From: an uncultured Eubacteriales bacterium
GTDB taxonomy: Bacteria; Bacillota; Clostridia; Peptostreptococcales; Anaerovoracaceae
DNA length: 36,376 nt
Assembly (NCBI GenBank): GCA_900542565.1
Contig: UQOC01000019.1
Span: 1-36,376, forward strand
Direction of reading: 5' to 3'
Shown one piece after another: positions 16,383 through 24,728 of this stretch (its first letter is position 1; each line of letters opens with the position of its first letter). Position numbers and translations under genes: made by a program. A model generated the notes under the pieces. It made no database searches. It had not been told where the DNA came from and saw only the letters and a list, made by a program, of their open reading frames with translations.

Positions 16383-17795
16383 TTACTGTAATCCTATGAT
16401 CTGCGCTACAACTACGAATACTGCGCCAAGCAGATACTGCAATCCAATAAGCGGCAAGATCCATTTTGCCCATTTTGCCCAAGGAATCTTGGCAAGGGCA
16501 AGACCGGCCATGAAGTAACCGGAAGTCGGCGTGAATATATTCGAGATACCATCGCCCAGCTGGAAGGCAATACATGCGGTCTGCCTTGTAACTCCTACCA
16601 GATCTGACAGAGGAGCCATGATCGGCATTGATACGGCAGCCTGTCCTGAACCTGACGGAACGATGAAGTTGAGCAGGCACTGGAAGATATACATTCCGAC
16701 GGCTGATACCATTGAAGGCAGCTTTTCCAGGAAACCGGCACAGGAGTGAAGGATGGTGTGCAGGATATTTCCGTCAGTCATTACTACCAGGATACCTCTT
16801 GCAAAACCTACTACCAATGCGCCGCCTGCAACATCGGCCATACCTTTTCCAAGGGTCTCAGCATAGCTGTTGAATCCAAGGTTCTTGTCGATCAGCGCAA
16901 CTATCCATGACATTACAAAGAACAGTGCAGCAATCTCGTCCATGTACCATCCCCAGGTAACGACTGCGTAAACCAGGAAGATTATAGCTATGACGAATAC
17001 GATCAGTATCGCTTTTCTTCTTCCGTCAAACTCAGGCAGAGCCTCAAGATCGACCACATCTTCTCTCTTGATGTCATCTTCGTGCATGAGAGAAAGGGTA
17101 GGGTCTTTCTTAACTTTTGAAGCATAACGGAGAACAAACGCCACGGTAAGGATCAGCATACATATGTACATAACAATCCTGAATCCCATTCCTGAGAGGA
17201 TCTCCACCTGGGCGATACCCTGGGCAACCTGGATCGTGAACGGGTTGATAAATGCTCCGGCAAATCCTGCTCCGGCTCCGCAGAATACAACGGCAGTTCC
17301 GGTGATCGAGTCATAACCGGCTGCTATCATCAGCCCTACAAAGATAGGGATGAACGGCAGGGTTTCTTCGGCCATACCGAATACGGATCCGCAGATGGAG
17401 AAGAAGAACATGGCCACGGGAATGATTATCCAAGATTTGCTCTTGAGGTTTTTGATAAGCCTTCCCATGCCGGCTTCAATGGCTTTTGTTTCATTTACAA
17501 CGGCCATTGCTCCGCCTACTATAAATATAAAGAAAATGATCTGCGCAGTTTCTTGCAGTCCGCGCGGTACCGCAGTCAGAAATTGCAGCAGCGTAACTGG
17601 AGTTGATTCAACATACGAAAATGAGTCCGGATTTACTACTTCTCTTTCGTGTCCCGTTTCCGGATTGTCTACGATAGTCATCATATCGTATGTTCCGGCC
17701 GGAACTATGTAAGAAAGAAGTGAAAAAATAAGGATCATCAACAGCAGCAAGATGTACACATGAGGTACGGTAAATTTCTTTTTCTTCTGTTCCAT
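16383..17795 (-). CDS. YfcC-family membrane transporter (putative amino acid carrier)
   Basis: 470 residues from the ATG at 17795; AGGAGG lies 12 bases upstream, a long spacing. An alternative ATG at 17822 adds nine residues but has a poorer site. About ten to twelve membrane segments with YfcC/DcuC-like signatures: YIVPAGTYD, GGAMAVVNETKAI, GMAEETLPF, FINPFTIQVAQGIA, NFIVPSGSGQAAVSMPIMAPL, and FTPTSGYFMAGLALA. The family includes arginine/ornithine antiporter-like and C4-dicarboxylate-type carriers; specificity is not readable. Its place just downstream of the kam-ato genes, in the same orientation, makes lysine uptake or lysine/product exchange a reasonable inference. It has its own promoter at 17855-17884, so expression may be partly independent. 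Confidence 0.8.
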   Translation of the reverse strand: MEQKKKKFTVPHVYILLLLMILIFSLLSYIVPAGTYDMMTIVDNPETGHEREVVNPDSFSYVESTPVTLLQFLTAVPRGLQETAQIIFFIFIVGGAMAVVNETKAIEAGMGRLIKNLKSKSWIIIPVAMFFFSICGSVFGMAEETLPFIPIFVGLMIAAGYDSITGTAVVFCGAGAGFAGAFINPFTIQVAQGIAQVEILSGMGFRIVMYICMLILTVAFVLRYASKVKKDPTLSLMHEDDIKREDVVDLEALPEFDGRRKAILIVFVIAIIFLVYAVVTWGWYMDEIAALFFVMSWIVALIDKNLGFNSYAETLGKGMADVAGGALVVGFARGILVVMTDGNILHTILHSCAGFLEKLPSMVSAVGMYIFQCLLNFIVPSGSGQAAVSMPIMAPLSDLVGVTRQTACIAFQLGDGISNIFTPTSGYFMAGLALAKIPWAKWAKWILPLIGLQYLLGAVFVVVAQIIGLQ

Positions 17796-17854
17796 TTGAT
17801 TGTAATTCCTCCTTTTGTGCATTTTCTTTGCACTTCCTTAACATTCCATCCGAT

Positions 17855-17884
17855 ATTTTAACACTTTCTTTACATGAATGTCAA
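17855..17884 (-). promoter_or_regulatory. Sigma-70-type promoter of the YfcC-like transporter
   Basis: On the minus strand a perfect TTGACA (17884-17879) is followed after 18 bp by TAAAAT (17860-17855), about 60 bp upstream of the start codon at 17795. Confidence 0.65.
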
Positions 17885-17948
17885 TAATCTTAACGCAAAT
17901 TTTATGTTTTCCTTTGAGAACACAATCTTCGGAACTTTTTCCGTATAC

Positions 17949-17991
17949 GCAAAGACCGCTGTGCGCCTTTGCGGTACACAACGGTCTTTGC
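17949..17991 (-). terminator. Inverted repeat after atoA, possible terminator
   Basis: GCAAAGACCG (17949-17958) pairs perfectly with CGGTCTTTGC (17982-17991), with extra inner pairing (TGTG with CACA). It lies 26 bp beyond the atoA stop. There is no clear T-run in the minus direction, so termination may be partial and allow some read-through into the transporter gene. Confidence 0.5.
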
Positions 17992-18016
17992 TATTATATG
18001 TCATGCTGGAATTTTT

Positions 18017-18673
18017 TTACTCCTCTTCCATTGCCTTCATATCAGGATCGAAGTGGAGTTCACATTCAGTTGCAGCCTGAATGTCTTCTTTGGTGTAATC
18101 AGGGTGGAGTTCAACTACCCAGATACCGTCTTCTCTTACTTCCATAACGCCCATCTCGGTTATGATCTTGGAAACGCACTTTTCTGCAGTAAGCGGCAGA
18201 GAGCATTTTTTCAGGATCTTAGGCTTACCTTTGTTGGTGTGGAGCATTACGATGATAACTTCAGGACATCCTGTGCACAGGTCCATGGCTCCGCCCATAC
18301 CGGCAACTTTCTTGCCTGGTACGATCCAGTTTGCCAGGTCTCCGTTTTCGGCAACTTCCATTGCGCCCAGGACGGTGGCTCTTACATGTCCGCCTCTTAC
18401 CAGACCGAAAGATTCGGCTGTATCAAAGTATTTAACCCTGTCAACTGCGGTTACATATGATCCGCCTGAGTTGATTATATCCACATCCAGATTGCTTTCG
18501 TCAGCCATTGCATCGATACCGGCAAATCCGTTTTCGGAGTGGAATGTAACCATGATGTCGTCAGGAATGTAGTCAGCTACCATAGTAGGGAGACCGATCC
18601 CCAGATTGGCGAATTCGCCGTCTTTAAATTCTTTCGCACATCTCTTTGCGATTCTCTGTTTTAAATCTGCCAT
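18017..18673 (-). CDS. atoA: Butyryl-CoA/acetoacetate CoA-transferase, beta subunit
   Basis: 218 residues, the usual size for the B subunit of class I CoA-transferases. The catalytic glutamate is Glu47 in HSENGF (45-50); GIGLPT (25-30) and GGAMDL complete the family pattern. The start ATG at 18673 lies inside the end of the alpha-subunit gene (13-bp overlap), with AAGGAG upstream, so the two subunits are translationally coupled. In lysine fermentation the AtoDA enzyme moves CoA from butyryl-CoA to the acetoacetate made by Kce, giving butyrate and acetoacetyl-CoA. It is the last gene of the main lysine operon. Confidence 0.92.
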   Translation of the reverse strand: MADLKQRIAKRCAKEFKDGEFANLGIGLPTMVADYIPDDIMVTFHSENGFAGIDAMADESNLDVDIINSGGSYVTAVDRVKYFDTAESFGLVRGGHVRATVLGAMEVAENGDLANWIVPGKKVAGMGGAMDLCTGCPEVIIVMLHTNKGKPKILKKCSLPLTAEKCVSKIITEMGVMEVREDGIWVVELHPDYTKEDIQAATECELHFDPDMKAMEEE

Positions 18674-19386
18674 GGTTTCTCTCCTTCCGCGATTGCATCT
18701 ACCAGCACGCCCGCTACTGCGAACATATCAGGGTCGATCTCGCCAATTTCTACGATTTTTTCAGGAGCTATGATAGTCTTGTCAGCGGCTCCTGCCATTA
18801 CATAGTTGAAATTCTTAGTAGCTTTCTTGCAGTAGAAATTACCGAATTTATCAGCTACAGAAGGTCTGATGAAAGCATAGTCGGCATGGAGAGGGAGCTC
18901 CAGCAGATACTTCTTGCCTTCGATCTCAACTACCTGTTTCTTTCTTCCCAGTTCATCCAGCTCTGTCTCCATAGGAGTACCTACTCCGGTAGGAGTCAGG
19001 ACTCCGCCCAGGCCGTAAGCAGCGGCTCTGATCTTTTCAGCCAGAGTTCCCTGCGGAACGAGGGTATATTTAAGAGTACCTTCAGCAAACTGTTCGTTCA
19101 GCTTAGGGTTTACACCAAGATGAGAAGCGATGATGTGGTCTACCATGTGATGTTCAAGAAGCTTTCCTACTCCTCTTGCTGTCTTGCCGGCAAATTCTCC
19201 GGCAGGCTGACCTGCATCCAGTCCTCCGTCATTAGCTATAACCGTAAGGTGCTTTACGCCTTTTCTTACAAGCGCATCCATAAGAACTTCCGGTGAACCT
19301 GTTGCCAGGAATCCGCCGACCATGATGGTCATACCGTCTTTTACGCCTGCAACTGCTTCATCTGCAGTCATAATTTTGTTGATCAT
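18661..19386 (-). CDS. atoD: Butyryl-CoA/acetoacetate CoA-transferase, alpha subunit
   Basis: 241 residues. Shows the CoA-binding GGFLATGSPE glycine loop (24-33) and the GTLAEKIRAAAYGLGGVLTP region of the A subunit. Start ATG at 19386 with GAAAGGTGAT, complementary to the 16S tail, upstream. It forms the heterodimeric CoA-transferase with the overlapping downstream gene. The 91-bp gap from kamE contains a good internal promoter, so ato expression may exceed or be separate from kam expression. Confidence 0.92.
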   Translation of the reverse strand: MINKIMTADEAVAGVKDGMTIMVGGFLATGSPEVLMDALVRKGVKHLTVIANDGGLDAGQPAGEFAGKTARGVGKLLEHHMVDHIIASHLGVNPKLNEQFAEGTLKYTLVPQGTLAEKIRAAAYGLGGVLTPTGVGTPMETELDELGRKKQVVEIEGKKYLLELPLHADYAFIRPSVADKFGNFYCKKATKNFNYVMAGAADKTIIAPEKIVEIGEIDPDMFAVAGVLVDAIAEGEKPWQI

Positions 19387-19430
19387 GTTCGTATCACCTT
19401 TCTCAAATATTGTATGTTGATCTTAATATA

Positions 19431-19459
19431 ACTTTATCCCATTCGTTGGCTGATGTCAA
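19431..19459 (-). promoter_or_regulatory. Internal promoter before atoD
   Basis: The minus strand has TTGACA (19459-19454), a 17-bp spacer, and TAAAGT (19436-19431), about 45 bp upstream of the atoD start. It could give constitutive expression of the CoA-transferase apart from the kam genes. Confidence 0.55.
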
Positions 19460-19477
19460 CCGGGGCGGGATCATATT

Positions 19478-20272
19478 TTAGCGGTCTTCGATCTTTGGCT
19501 TGTTCTGCCAGCCTCTCTTTTCAACTTCCTGCATGATATAGCTCATTACATGCTCGGCATATTTTCCAGGTCCGAATCCTGCGTCATATCCAAGCTCCTG
19601 AGCCAGCTCATGGGAAATCCTAGGGCCGCCGCAGGTGAGGATTATCTTATCTCTGAGGCCTTCCGCTTCAACCAGCTCTTCCATCTTGGTGAGCTGTTTG
19701 ATGTGGATGTCCTTCTGAGTTACTGTCTGGGAAACCAGGATAGCGTCAGCGTTTACTTCTTTAGCCTTGGCTATCAGTTCCTCACAAGGAACCTGGGAGC
19801 CCATGTTGTATGCAACTACATTCTTGAATCTTTCCAGACCGAAGTGACCGTGGAAGCCCTTCATCTGGATTATGGCGTCGATACCTACTGTATGAGCGTC
19901 TGATTCGATGGAAGCTCCTACTACGACAATGTCTCTGCCGATGTGTTCGCCGATCCATTCGCCGCACTCAACACGGTCCATGACAGTTCCCTCTACCTTA
20001 GGGACTTTAATGGCTGTATAGTCGATAGTAGGCTGAGCTGATCCGTAAACATTAAAGAATGTATATCCTGTTGTGAGCTCGCAGTAATATGCCACATTTG
20101 GCTCTTCCAGGCCGAGCTTCTTTACATACTGTTTTGCACATTCTTCCGCTTCTTCACCGTAAGGTACCGGAAGAGTGAATGATATCTGAACTTTTCCGTC
20201 GTTCAGCGCGTCGCCGTAAGGCTTTACACAAGTTAAATCTACCTTGGTAGTAGCTGTTTTATTTTCTGCCAT
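19478..20272 (-). CDS. kamE: Lysine 5,6-aminomutase, beta (B12-binding) subunit
   Basis: 264 residues. The cobalamin-binding Rossmann domain has the base-off motif SDAHTVG, with His127 as the predicted cobalt ligand. Lys138, eleven residues later, corresponds to the PLP-binding lysine (His133 and Lys144 in the Clostridium sticklandii enzyme have the same spacing). ILTCGGPRISHELA near the C-terminus fits the B12 domain. With KamD it moves the terminal amino group of beta-lysine from C6 to C5, giving 3,5-diaminohexanoate. The start ATG at 20272 follows AAGGAGGTG, 15 bp after kamD; the two are one translational unit. Confidence 0.95.
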   Translation of the reverse strand: MAENKTATTKVDLTCVKPYGDALNDGKVQISFTLPVPYGEEAEECAKQYVKKLGLEEPNVAYYCELTTGYTFFNVYGSAQPTIDYTAIKVPKVEGTVMDRVECGEWIGEHIGRDIVVVGASIESDAHTVGIDAIIQMKGFHGHFGLERFKNVVAYNMGSQVPCEELIAKAKEVNADAILVSQTVTQKDIHIKQLTKMEELVEAEGLRDKIILTCGGPRISHELAQELGYDAGFGPGKYAEHVMSYIMQEVEKRGWQNKPKIEDR

Positions 20273-20287
20273 CGTAAGCGCACCTCC

Positions 20288-21841
20288 TTATTTATGATCC
20301 ATGAACAGTGGAATAAACGGATTGAAGTAGTTTTCGCCCTTGGTGCAAACGCCTTCAAGGCCGTGGCCGCCGTCGAACGGACGCTTAACTCCGCCGAAGA
20401 TACCTTTCTCGATGGTTGAGAAGAGGCCTTCCTTTTCCACTTCAGCCAGAAGGTCATCAGCCTTCTTGAGAACTTCGTGAGCACGGCTCTGGATTATGCC
20501 GCCCTCTTTGAATTCGATCTCATCGCCTATATGTCTGCAGTTATTGAAGATATATTTGGCGTTTTCTATTGAGAGATATCTGTCCTGCATGAACGGTGTA
20601 TGGATGGCTTCTGTCAGCATTCCGGTCAGCAGTATGGACTGATGTGTCCAGACAGTTACCAGATTGAACAGAGCGTCCTGCAGGTGTCCTCTGAAAATAT
20701 TTCCGGTCATGAACTTTGTAGGCGGCATGTATTTTAATCTTGCCTTAGGGAAGATCTCTCTTGCCATCTGGGCCTGAGCCAGTTCAAGCAGGAATCCGTC
20801 CTCGGTTGAAGGATCCATTTCAAATGCGTGTCCAAGACCCATCTGTTCTTCAGGGATGTTGGCCAGTACAGCAAACTGTTCGTTGATGAACTGGGAAGCT
20901 GTTACGGTGTGGGCAGCTTCGATGGCATCGTCTGTGGTCAGATAGTTGTCTTCACCTGAGTTGAAGATTATACCGCAGTATCCGATGATAACCCTTGACA
21001 TGAACTGGTCTACCAGAGTCCTCTGCATGTTGATGTCTCTGAACAGGATGCCGTAGATAGCATCGTTGAGCATCATATCAAGTCTTTCGAGCGCTCCCAT
21101 GGCAGCGATCTCAGGCATGCACATTCCGGAGGAATAGTTACAGAGTCTGATATATCTGCCAACCTCTTCTCCTACTTCGTCGAGAGCTTTTCTCATGATC
21201 CTGAAGTTTTCCTGAGTAGCATATGTACCGCCGAAACCTTCTGTGGTAGGTCCGTAAGGAACATAGTCAAGCAGGGACTGGGCCGTTGTCCTGATAACAG
21301 CGATAACATCAGCGCCCTGTCTTGCAGCGGCCTGAGCCTGCACCACATCCTCATAGATGTTTCCGGTAGCTACGATTACATAGATATAAGGTTCCGGACC
21401 TTCGCCTATGGTGGAAAGATATTCTTTACGCTTTGCTATCTGAGCGTCGATCTTCTCAAAAGTCTTTTTGATGACCGGCTTTAATGCCTCGGCAGCTTCT
21501 TCCTGAGTGCATGTAGGCAGCTTGGTAATGTCAAGTTTGCCTGCAGCCATGTCCTCTGCGATCTCCTGCGGAGTCTTTCCTGTCTGGACCATTGCATTAC
21601 CCATCAGGTATGCTGCTCCTGTAGGCAGAGCTCCTGCGTCCTTGATCTGGTCTACGACCACATTTGGCAGCGGCGTATCAACATCATCCACGCCGTCAAC
21701 ACCCAAAAGTCTTACAATGGTCCTCTCTGTGGATACCGTTGTATGACGATCGATGAATTCCTGCATGTCGTGGGCGATATTTGCCGCATGCTGGCGGGCG
21801 CTGTCAACAACTTTCTGGTCAAGATTAAGTTTGCTTTTCAT
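20288..21841 (-). CDS. kamD: Lysine 5,6-aminomutase, alpha subunit
   Basis: 517 residues, close to the known length of the alpha subunit, which forms the TIM barrel that binds PLP, adenosylcobalamin and substrate. Recognisable family segments include TTVSTERTIVRLLG, PYGPTTEGFGGTYATQENFRIMRKA, CNYSSGMCMPEIAAMGALERLDMMLNDAIYGILFRDINM (given here as a region near 235-275) and FIPLFMDHK at the end. Start ATG at 21841 with AAGGAG seven bases upstream, 11 bp after kamC. It works only with KamE and is prone to suicide inactivation, which the upstream KamB and KamC are thought to repair. Confidence 0.95.
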   Translation of the reverse strand: MKSKLNLDQKVVDSARQHAANIAHDMQEFIDRHTTVSTERTIVRLLGVDGVDDVDTPLPNVVVDQIKDAGALPTGAAYLMGNAMVQTGKTPQEIAEDMAAGKLDITKLPTCTQEEAAEALKPVIKKTFEKIDAQIAKRKEYLSTIGEGPEPYIYVIVATGNIYEDVVQAQAAARQGADVIAVIRTTAQSLLDYVPYGPTTEGFGGTYATQENFRIMRKALDEVGEEVGRYIRLCNYSSGMCMPEIAAMGALERLDMMLNDAIYGILFRDINMQRTLVDQFMSRVIIGYCGIIFNSGEDNYLTTDDAIEAAHTVTASQFINEQFAVLANIPEEQMGLGHAFEMDPSTEDGFLLELAQAQMAREIFPKARLKYMPPTKFMTGNIFRGHLQDALFNLVTVWTHQSILLTGMLTEAIHTPFMQDRYLSIENAKYIFNNCRHIGDEIEFKEGGIIQSRAHEVLKKADDLLAEVEKEGLFSTIEKGIFGGVKRPFDGGHGLEGVCTKGENYFNPFIPLFMDHK

Positions 21842-21852
21842 CCCATTTCTCC

Positions 21853-23631
21853 TTATCTGATATATTTTTTCGCTCCGTCTATGATCGCCTTGTCGATACC
21901 GAGCATGGCGGCTATATTCAGAGCATCCTTAGGCACCTGCGCACCGTTTTCAACGCGCTGCAGGCGATAATCCATGTACTTTGATATTATATTTATCCTG
22001 TCGCGACGATTTGCCCTCTGTATCTCGCTGTTGAGCTTTGTGAAATCACAGTCGGCAAGGCCTCTCACCTGCATGTTCACAACGCCCTCCCGCTCGGTCA
22101 CAGTTTCAAAATGTGTCGTGATCAGGGAAATATACGGTCTTTCTATGAGATAGTCCACAAGGCTCCTGGTAAGGGCAGTTCCTTCTGTGGGGTTGGTGCC
22201 GGATGCTATCTCGTCTATGAGTATCAGGCTCCTGTCCTGTCCGTGATCGAGGATCTCCTTGAGTTCTTCCATTTCCGAGCCGAAGCTGGAAAGGCCTCTT
22301 TCTACGGACTGGGAATCGCCTATGAGTATCTGCATGTAATTGGAAAGTCCCACCTTTGCTTTCTTTGCCGGTACAAAGAAACCATACTGGGCAAGGATAG
22401 GTATCTGTCCAGCCAGTTTGAGGGAAATGGTCTTTCCTCCCATATTGGCTCCTGTTATGAGCGTTACCCCGTCTTTCAGGGATAGGGACACAGGACAATA
22501 TTCCTTTCCTTTTGACTTTATTATATCCTCAACCTGGAGATTGCGGCCGTCTTCAAATTGGATGACATGTTCTTCTGTGATCTCCGGTTTTATAAGATCG
22601 TGTTTTATGGAATATATGGCTCTTCCCAGGGCCAGATCCAAAGCTCCCATCTTTTGGCAGTTTGCCAGGATGACATCCGCCTTTTGGGAAATCTTCCTTG
22701 AAAGATCTTCTCTGACTTTTTCCTCTTCGGTCTCTATGTCAGCATTGAGGTTCTCCATTTCCGCCATATATCCGCGGATAATATCAGTAGGCTTCAGCTG
22801 GAATGTCACGCTCATGTAATCCTGATCCACGGCTTCCAGTTCCTGAAGATCCTGTATCTTTTCAAAATCAGGATGGGATCTGGCGACCACGATATCAAAT
22901 TTCGGCGTCAGCTGGACTCCGTGCTGTCTTCTGAGCTCATCCCTGGCCTGCTTCTGTTCTCTGCGGATCATCAGCTCGTATTCACGCTTTTTGGACCTGT
23001 ATCCACCCAGCACAGGGCTGAACTCATCATAGATGTAGAAAGTGTTCATCCTGTCTTTTCTTGGATCCAGCTCGTCCAGAAGATCCTCGGTATCCTCCAG
23101 GAAATATTCTTCCGGCACTGTATCTACCACAGGAGCATCCTGATCCTTTTCCATGTCAAGGCGGGACACTTCCGTCACAGGCGTGCAGCAGCCCTCATCT
23201 TCCGGTCCGGCTGCTGCTCTGCACTCGGCCGGGCTGTGTACGCCTTTATAGTCTCCTATCTCGTGCTCCATTGTCAGCTTGCGCAGCTGTCTCATCTGGA
23301 GGAGCAGGGACTTGACCTCATACAGTTCGACTGTAGAGAGGGTGGCGCTGCCGCTGCGCTGGACAGTGAGGGAAGGATCCTTCACTTCCATGAATACTTC
23401 CTGGATCTTATCAGTCAAAATCTGGTTCTGCTTCACAAACTGTATCATCCTGCCGACACGATCCAGTTCTTCTCTCAGTTCATCTTCTTCTCCGGGATAA
23501 TACGGCCTTATTTCTTTAAGCTGTTTTTTTCCAAAAGGCGTATTAAGGTCCAGGTTGAACATCACATACTCAAGACCTGTCTCCCGCCTGGTCTTGGAGT
23601 TTGCCAGCCTTCTGTTCTTGCCTTGTTTCAT
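21853..23631 (-). CDS. kamC: MutS-like ATPase, putative lysine 5,6-aminomutase reactivase KamC
   Basis: 592 residues from the ATG at 23631. The GTG two codons earlier overlaps the kamB stop but is only two bases from GAGG, while the ATG has the right spacing. The C-terminal half is a MutS-family ATPase: Walker A GANMGGKT (394-401), Walker B LILIDEIASGT (469-479), the following HFET histidine (507) and the conserved GLSSFGSEMEELKEIL signature. The N-terminal half lacks mismatch-recognition domains and has a charged helical insert. MutS-like proteins occur in aminomutase clusters and are annotated as the reactivase ATPase that frees damaged cobalamin; direct DNA repair is unlikely here. It is coupled to kamB upstream and lies 11 bp from kamD. 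Confidence 0.85.
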   Translation of the reverse strand: MKQGKNRRLANSKTRRETGLEYVMFNLDLNTPFGKKQLKEIRPYYPGEEDELREELDRVGRMIQFVKQNQILTDKIQEVFMEVKDPSLTVQRSGSATLSTVELYEVKSLLLQMRQLRKLTMEHEIGDYKGVHSPAECRAAAGPEDEGCCTPVTEVSRLDMEKDQDAPVVDTVPEEYFLEDTEDLLDELDPRKDRMNTFYIYDEFSPVLGGYRSKKREYELMIRREQKQARDELRRQHGVQLTPKFDIVVARSHPDFEKIQDLQELEAVDQDYMSVTFQLKPTDIIRGYMAEMENLNADIETEEEKVREDLSRKISQKADVILANCQKMGALDLALGRAIYSIKHDLIKPEITEEHVIQFEDGRNLQVEDIIKSKGKEYCPVSLSLKDGVTLITGANMGGKTISLKLAGQIPILAQYGFFVPAKKAKVGLSNYMQILIGDSQSVERGLSSFGSEMEELKEILDHGQDRSLILIDEIASGTNPTEGTALTRSLVDYLIERPYISLITTHFETVTEREGVVNMQVRGLADCDFTKLNSEIQRANRRDRINIISKYMDYRLQRVENGAQVPKDALNIAAMLGIDKAIIDGAKKYIR

Positions 23632-23633
23632 GG

Positions 23634-24653
23634 TCACATCCTCACATCTACTATGGGAATATCGGCAATGGCCTTCTGCATTTCTTCCAGCAGTACCCGG
23701 TTGTCAAATGTATATCCTGCCGGGGCCCACGGGTTGACAGTTATGGCCGCGATCTCAATGTTTTTCAGTACGCTGAGCCTGAAGCCTTTTTTTCTGTAAA
23801 TGCCCCAGTCCATGGCGCTTATGAATATCTTGGTAGGGTCTTTCAGCACGAATTTCACCTGTTTGAGGTTTTTCAGGCTTATGTCGCAAATGACGCTGTT
23901 GGTGAAAGCCCCCGGTATATATATATATCTTGTCTCCTCGTCTATGGCTCCGTTAATATCCTTTGAAGCTCCAAGGCCCGTGGCCAGGTCCAGCTTCGTT
24001 ATTTTTCCGTCGCCGCTTACGAGCATGATCTTATTATCAAAGTTGTTTTTTTCTATGGCGTCTCTGATGACACCGTCTTCCAGTTCAGGTGATCTGTAAA
24101 GATTCACGACATGGGCCGTTTCTTCCACTACCTTGTTCATTTTCCTGGAAAGTACGGCTCCTGTAGATAAGATTATCGCATCCGATGTGTCCGGTGAGGC
24201 TATGGATTTCCTGTCTATGGCCCCGTCTATCAGGATGAGCTGGCATCCCAGATCCAGCATATCACGGCAGAGGAGCTTTTGTTCGGCGTTGATGACAGGC
24301 CCTGCAATCTGGACATATCCGGCCTCTCTGACACGGCATATGAGAAGTTCTCCTATTGCTGTTGAATATTTTGTCTTTCTTATGACCTCAAGACCGGCGT
24401 CTGCCATATCATACAAAAGAGAAGGCACAGCCACAAGCATATCCCGGTCCACATATACTCTCGGCTTTTCTGTCCCTGTCACCAGGTCCTGGGTTTCTCC
24501 GTCTCTGCCTGTAGATGTGATGCCAAGGATCATCCCCTCGTCTATCGCTTCCTCTATCAGGTAGTTGAGCGCCGTGGTCTTTCCGGCGTTTTTGGCCATG
24601 CCGACTATGGAAATTGTCTTGTATTTAGTTGACAGGTCGTTAAGAAGCCCCAT
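23634..24653 (-). CDS. kamB: Putative lysine 5,6-aminomutase reactivase subunit KamB (P-loop protein)
   Basis: 339 residues. A Walker A motif, G18-MAKNA-GKTT, opens the protein. The rest matches no common enzyme family that I can name, but the protein is found with kamC in lysine-fermentation clusters and is annotated there as the second reactivase component. Segments such as QLILIDGAIDRKS and DAIILSTGAVLSR suggest a P-loop NTPase core. ATG at 24653 with GAGG nine bases upstream. The stop overlaps the first possible kamC start. A GC-rich hairpin stands between kamA and this gene. The naming of KamB versus KamC follows current usage and has been applied differently in older work. Confidence 0.8.
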   Translation of the reverse strand: MGLLNDLSTKYKTISIVGMAKNAGKTTALNYLIEEAIDEGMILGITSTGRDGETQDLVTGTEKPRVYVDRDMLVAVPSLLYDMADAGLEVIRKTKYSTAIGELLICRVREAGYVQIAGPVINAEQKLLCRDMLDLGCQLILIDGAIDRKSIASPDTSDAIILSTGAVLSRKMNKVVEETAHVVNLYRSPELEDGVIRDAIEKNNFDNKIMLVSGDGKITKLDLATGLGASKDINGAIDEETRYIYIPGAFTNSVICDISLKNLKQVKFVLKDPTKIFISAMDWGIYRKKGFRLSVLKNIEIAAITVNPWAPAGYTFDNRVLLEEMQKAIADIPIVDVRM

Positions 24654-24678
24654 ATTTATATCCTCTTTCTCCCCAATG

Positions 24679-24698
24679 GGGAGGCCTTGCGGCCTCCC
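24679..24698 (-). other. GC-rich hairpin between kamA and kamB
   Basis: A perfect 8-bp stem GGGAGGCC / GGCCTCCC with a TTGC loop, in the 75-bp gap between kamA and kamB. There is no T-run on the minus strand after it. It could stabilise the upstream kdd-kamA message or lower expression of the reactivase and mutase genes relative to kamA. Confidence 0.6.
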
Positions 24699-24728
24699 TC
24701 CGGGTGATCATTTAATTTTTGAAAGAAA

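Noticed and set aside
21853..23631. DNA mismatch repair MutS/MutS2
   Set aside because: Only the ATPase half matches; there is no mismatch-recognition or Smr domain, and the gene is locked into the kam operon.
22873..23799. A 308-codon plus-strand frame opposite kamB and kamC
   Set aside because: Antisense shadow of two well-supported genes; no ribosome site or domain pattern.
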